A stretch of 8,211 nt of DNA, taken from positions 1-8,211 of the forward strand of contig JADCGN010000128.1 in NCBI GenBank assembly GCA_020249005.1, in the 5' to 3' direction. This DNA comes from Alphaproteobacteria bacterium (lineage in GTDB: Bacteria > Pseudomonadota > Alphaproteobacteria > UBA2136 > UBA6156). The position numbers and the translations under genes were made by a program. The notes beneath the pieces were generated by a model. That model was not told where the DNA came from, did no database searches, and worked only from the letters and a program-made list of their open reading frames with translations. Positions 5,647 to 8,211 of the stretch are shown in pieces; position 1 is the stretch's first letter, and the number at the start of each line of letters is the position of its first letter.

Positions 5647-6489
5647 CTAGCTGGCCAGTTGCTTCAAGTGGGCGCTGACTTTCTGGTAGGCGCGGGCTTC
5701 CAGCTGGCGCACCCGTTCGCGCGACACACCATAGTTCATGCTCAGGGTTTCCAGCGTGGGGGTGTCCTCATCTTCGCACAGGTGGCGGGCCACAAAGATT
5801 TGGCGTTCGCGGTCGTTCAGCACTGCCAGCGCGCTGCTGAGCCGGGCTTTGCGTTGCTTGGCGCTGCTCTTGGCCATCGCCAGCATTTCCGGGTTCGGGC
5901 GGGTATCGGCCACAAAATCCTGCCATTCGTTGGTGGTGTCGGCATCGCTGCCCACCGGCGCGTTCAGGCTTTCATCGCCATGGCGCAGGCGTTGGTCCAT
6001 CAGCACCACGTCGGCGCTGCTCACCTCCAGCGTGGCGGCGATTTTGGCCACCGCGTCTGGGGTGAGGTGGGTCACGTGTTCGCCCAGCACTTCGGCCTTC
6101 AGGCGGCGCAGGTTAAAAAACAGCTTCTTTTGGATGCCGCTGGTGCCGATCTTCACCATGCTCCAGTTATTGAGGATGTACTCCTGCATTTGGGCGCGGA
6201 TCCAGAACATGGCGTAGGTGGAAAGACGCAGGCCGCGGGCTGGGTCAAAGCGGCGGATGGCTTGCATCAGGCCAATATTGCCTTCCTGAATCAATTCTTC
6301 CAACGGCAGGCCGTAACCCTTAAAGCCGGTGGCCACTTTCACCACCAACTTCAGGTAGCTGTGCATCAGTTGGTTGAAGGCCTTGGTGTCGCCACGCTGC
6401 ACCCGCACGGCCAGGGCGTGCTCCTCGGCGGCGCTCAGGCTGCTGAACTTGCCGATGGTGTTGAGGTAGTGGCTGAGTTGGTCAGTCAT
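5647..6489 (-). CDS. rpoH: RNA polymerase heat-shock sigma factor RpoH (sigma-32)
   Basis: Alternative sigma factor that directs RNA polymerase to heat-shock and protein-homeostasis promoters. The 280-residue protein shows region 1.2 at the N-terminus (LSHYLNTIGKF), core-binding region 2.1-2.2 and -10-recognising region 2.3-2.4 (about 37-112, with GYGLPLEELIQEGNIGLMQA), the RpoH box QKKLFFNLRRLK (120-131) that separates RpoH from RpoD, and a C-terminal region 4.2 helix-turn-helix (about 244-271, VSRERVRQLEARA). ATG 6489 is chosen because AAGGGAG sits 6 nt upstream; the frame extends 10 codons further to 6519 without such a site. An rluD-type gene lies 65 nt upstream on the same strand, an arrangement I know from alphaproteobacteria. 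RpoH activity in other bacteria is controlled by chaperones, proteolysis and mRNA structure; only the last can be examined here (see the leader). Confidence 0.96.
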   Translation of the reverse strand: MTDQLSHYLNTIGKFSSLSAAEEHALAVRVQRGDTKAFNQLMHSYLKLVVKVATGFKGYGLPLEELIQEGNIGLMQAIRRFDPARGLRLSTYAMFWIRAQMQEYILNNWSMVKIGTSGIQKKLFFNLRRLKAEVLGEHVTHLTPDAVAKIAATLEVSSADVVLMDQRLRHGDESLNAPVGSDADTTNEWQDFVADTRPNPEMLAMAKSSAKQRKARLSSALAVLNDRERQIFVARHLCEDEDTPTLETLSMNYGVSRERVRQLEARAYQKVSAHLKQLAS

Positions 6490-6583
6490 GGCGTTCTCCC
6501 TTGATGAACCCTTTTGCAAGGGGGGCTGACCATGGCTGCTGACAGGGAATGTTTTTATTTAAAACAATGAGTTAAATTATCAA
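6490..6583 (-). promoter_or_regulatory. rpoH leader with GCAA-loop hairpin and weak promoter candidate
   Basis: On the minus strand CCCTT (6522-6518), loop GCAA and AAGGG (6513-6509) form a small hairpin. The same CCCTT could pair instead with AAGGG of the Shine-Dalgarno sequence (6502-6498), which would hide the ribosome binding site. A possible sigma-70 -35 box TTGATA (6583-6578), 16 nt before a poor -10 TAAATA (6561-6556), lies in the AT-rich end of the upstream gene. Both proposals are weak; read-through from rluD is equally possible. Confidence 0.3.
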
Positions 6584-7544
6584 TCACGGTTTGGAAACTG
6601 GCCGGTAATGGGGCGCTAAACTGCATTTTTTGGTGGCTCAGCGGGTGCACGAAGCCCAATTCGGCCGCGTGCAGCAGCTGTTGGCGGGGTAGCAGCACGC
6701 CGGCTGCGGCCCCGGCCAAGGGGCCCAGGTTACCGCGCGGGGTGGGGTAGAGGGGGTCGCCCAGCACCGGATGGCCCAGATGGGCCAGATGCACCCGGAT
6801 TTGGTGCGTGCGGCCGGTTTCCAGTTGGAGTTCCAGCAAGGCAGCCGGGTGGGGGGCTGGCCCAAACCGTTGTAAAACATGATAATGGGTGGTGGCGAAC
6901 TTACCGCCGGTGGCCACCACTGCGCGGGGCAGCCGCAAGGTGGGGTGGCGGCCGATGTTGCCGACAATCGTGCCCTGGGTGGCGCGCGGCGCCCCCCGTA
7001 CCAGGGCCAGGTAGCGGCGGTGCAGGCGGCCGTCGCGCCCGTGGGCGGCAAACTGCCGGGCCAGATAGCGGTGCGCCTGGGCGGTTTTGGCCACCACCAG
7101 CAGGCCCGAGGTGTCCTTATCCAGCCGGTGCACGATGCCGGGGCGGTCGGCGCCGTTTTCGGTGCTGAGCTGGTGGCCGCAATGGTGCAGCAGGGCATGC
7201 ACCAAGGTGCCGGTGTGGTTGCCGGGGGCTGGGTGTACCGTCAGGCCGGCGGGCTTGTTGATAACCAACAGCACCGCGTCTTCATACACAATCTCCAACG
7301 GAATCGCTTCGCCCACCAGCGCGTGGCTGGGCGCTGGGAGTGGGGTGAGCACCACCACCTCGCCTCCCCGGAGTTTTTTGGCGGGGTTGGGGCTGGTCTG
7401 GCCCTGGACTGTCACGGCACCGGCCTTAATCCAGCGTTGCATTTCGGCGCGCGAGTGGCCTTCACCCAAGGCCGCCAACAGCCATACATCCAGCCGTTGG
7501 TTAGCGGCGGCGGGGGCGACGGTGAAGGTTTGCGGCAACGTCAT
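6555..7544 (-). CDS. rluD: RluA-family 23S rRNA pseudouridine synthase, RluD-type
   Basis: Converts uridines in RNA to pseudouridine; RluD of E. coli modifies positions 1911, 1915 and 1917 of 23S rRNA, and the match in domain plan suggests the same target, though RluC is not excluded. The 329-residue protein has an N-terminal S4 RNA-binding domain (about 17-65, with SRAEMQRWIKAGAVTVQG), then the catalytic domain: INKPAGLTVHP (95-105), the motif GIVHRLDKDTSGLLV (136-150) with nucleophile Asp142, RRYLALV (176-182), and GRTHQIRVHLAHLGHPVLGD (244-263). The length is normal for RluD. The start ATG has AAGGG only about 1 nt upstream, which is close, but no upstream in-frame start is available. The gene precedes rpoH on the same strand and is divergent from the chalcone-isomerase-like gene. 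Confidence 0.93.
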   Translation of the reverse strand: MTLPQTFTVAPAAANQRLDVWLLAALGEGHSRAEMQRWIKAGAVTVQGQTSPNPAKKLRGGEVVVLTPLPAPSHALVGEAIPLEIVYEDAVLLVINKPAGLTVHPAPGNHTGTLVHALLHHCGHQLSTENGADRPGIVHRLDKDTSGLLVVAKTAQAHRYLARQFAAHGRDGRLHRRYLALVRGAPRATQGTIVGNIGRHPTLRLPRAVVATGGKFATTHYHVLQRFGPAPHPAALLELQLETGRTHQIRVHLAHLGHPVLGDPLYPTPRGNLGPLAGAAAGVLLPRQQLLHAAELGFVHPLSHQKMQFSAPLPASFQTVIDNLTHCFK

Positions 7545-7636
7545 ACCCTTGCGTAGCCGAAGCTGAAGCTGTTCGCAACCTTACGAAAGGTGGAAATCTG
7601 CTCCGCTGGGCGCCGTGTTGTGTTAGCTTTTGGTTG
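7545..7636. promoter_or_regulatory. Divergent intergenic region between rluD and chalcone-isomerase-like gene
   Basis: These 92 nt must contain the promoters of two divergent genes, yet I can place no convincing -35/-10 pair on either strand. Visible are a tandem GAAGCT repeat (7560-7571) and a small hairpin ACCTT/AAGGT near 7579-7591. Confidence 0.3.
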
Positions 7637-8182
7637 ATGAAAAAGTTGCGTGCCTTCAGTCTGTTGCTGGCTGCCCTGGCACTGTTGGCGGTGGCGCCGG
7701 TACAGGCCACCACCTTGGCCAAGTACCAGGAAAAGACCACCCGCAAGGTGGGCGAGAGCCGCCTGACCTGGCTGGTTTGGGATGTGTACGATGCGGCGTT
7801 GTACGCGCCGACCGGGCGGTTTCAGGCCACGCAGCCGTATGTGTTAGAACTGACCTATTTGCGCGCCTTGGATGGCGCCAAGGTGGCGGCCAAGGCCCGC
7901 GAGGAAATGGTGCGCTTGGGCTTCCGGGATGAGGCCAAACTGGCCAAGTGGCAGCTGCAGCTGACGGATTGGTTTCAGGGGATTGAAAAAGGCACTCGCC
8001 TGGCCGCCATGCGCAATGCCGACGGTTCCACCACCTTTGTGCGCAACGGCAAAACCGTGCTTGGTACGCTGCCCGACCCACAATTTGGCCAATATTTCTT
8101 TGCGATTTGGCTGAGCGAGCGCTCATTGCGCCCCGACCTGCGGCGCCAACTGCTAGGCTTTAAGGAAGTTGCCACCCGATGA
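7637..8182 (+). CDS. Chalcone isomerase-like secreted protein
   Basis: A 181-residue protein with a typical signal peptide: MKK, a hydrophobic core (8-20) and a VQA-T cleavage site after Ala24, so the mature protein is probably periplasmic. The mature part follows the bacterial chalcone isomerase-like family: an early strand with WDVYDAALYAP (48-58), the LELTYLRALDG segment (70-80), a helical EEMVRLGF stretch, and a C-terminal QYFFAIWLSERSLRPDLRRQLLG (152-174). Plant chalcone isomerase cyclises flavonoids; the bacterial relatives are not known to do so, and a fatty-acid or lipid-related role is only a guess from the fold family. A TTG precedes the chosen ATG directly, and neither has a recognisable Shine-Dalgarno sequence, so the message may be leaderless or poorly translated. 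The stop overlaps the next start, indicating an operon. Confidence 0.85.
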   Translation: MKKLRAFSLLLAALALLAVAPVQATTLAKYQEKTTRKVGESRLTWLVWDVYDAALYAPTGRFQATQPYVLELTYLRALDGAKVAAKAREEMVRLGFRDEAKLAKWQLQLTDWFQGIEKGTRLAAMRNADGSTTFVRNGKTVLGTLPDPQFGQYFFAIWLSERSLRPDLRRQLLGFKEVATR

Positions 8183-8211
8183 AATATTTCCCCCGCTGGG
8201 CTGGCTTGACC
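8179..8211 (+). CDS. Start of a downstream gene, cut by the window edge
   Basis: An ATG overlaps the stop codon of the preceding gene as ATGA, a typical translational-coupling arrangement, and AAGGAAG (8163-8169) is about 9 nt upstream. Only 11 residues (MKYFPRWAGLT) are visible, so no function can be assigned. Chalcone-isomerase-like genes in some proteobacteria lie in lipid-modification clusters with cyclopropane fatty-acid synthase and small proteins of unknown function; whether this is such a cluster cannot be told here. Confidence 0.6.
   Translation, partial: MKYFPRWAGLT

Noticed and set aside
5539..6504. 321-codon plus-strand ORF opposite rpoH
   Set aside because: Antisense shadow of rpoH; composition (His, Gln, Ala, Gly) as in the other shadows, and it crosses the glnA-rpoH terminator.

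Overview
The window looks like part of a chromosome from a free-living proteobacterium, most likely an alphaproteobacterium. This rests on protein character and gene order only: GlnA ends in an HPVEF-MYYSV tail, NrdA carries a YYCRSKSLQRAE motif, the sigma factor is a short RpoH, and a pseudouridine synthase gene lies directly upstream of rpoH on the same strand, an arrangement I know from alphaproteobacteria. The DNA is GC-rich, with strong G/C at third codon positions, and this produces many long antisense ORFs that are not genes. I see no phage, insertion sequence, CRISPR array, tRNA or rRNA.

Layout: (1) 2-1267, 3' part of nrdA, the large subunit of class Ia ribonucleotide reductase. (2) 1268-1597, a long gene-free spacer full of stem-loops. 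(3) 1598-2767, nrdB, the radical-bearing small subunit, followed by a clear intrinsic terminator. (4) 2815-3084, a gap holding one doubtful small ORF of 69 residues. (5) 3085-3942 on the minus strand, a membrane-anchored or exported alpha/beta hydrolase, divergent from (6) glnA (4095-5561), glutamine synthetase type I. (7) A strong palindromic terminator between the convergent glnA and rpoH. (8) rpoH (5647-6489) and, upstream of it on the same minus strand, an rluD-type pseudouridine synthase gene (6555-7544). (9) Divergent from it, a chalcone-isomerase-like secreted protein (7637-8182), whose stop codon overlaps the start of another gene cut off by the window edge.

The genes are mostly housekeeping: nrdA and nrdB make deoxyribonucleotides, glnA assimilates ammonium, rpoH drives the heat-shock response, and the RluD-type enzyme modifies rRNA. 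They do not form one system.

The least ordinary part is the 330-nt nrdA-nrdB spacer. It holds at least five stem-loops, including a terminator-like hairpin that competes with an alternative long-range helix, and nrdB behind it has two well-placed ribosome binding sites 90 nt apart. This could be a regulatory RNA element or an attenuator setting the R1:R2 ratio, but it is inferred from pairing by eye only. I found no convincing new defence or mobile system.
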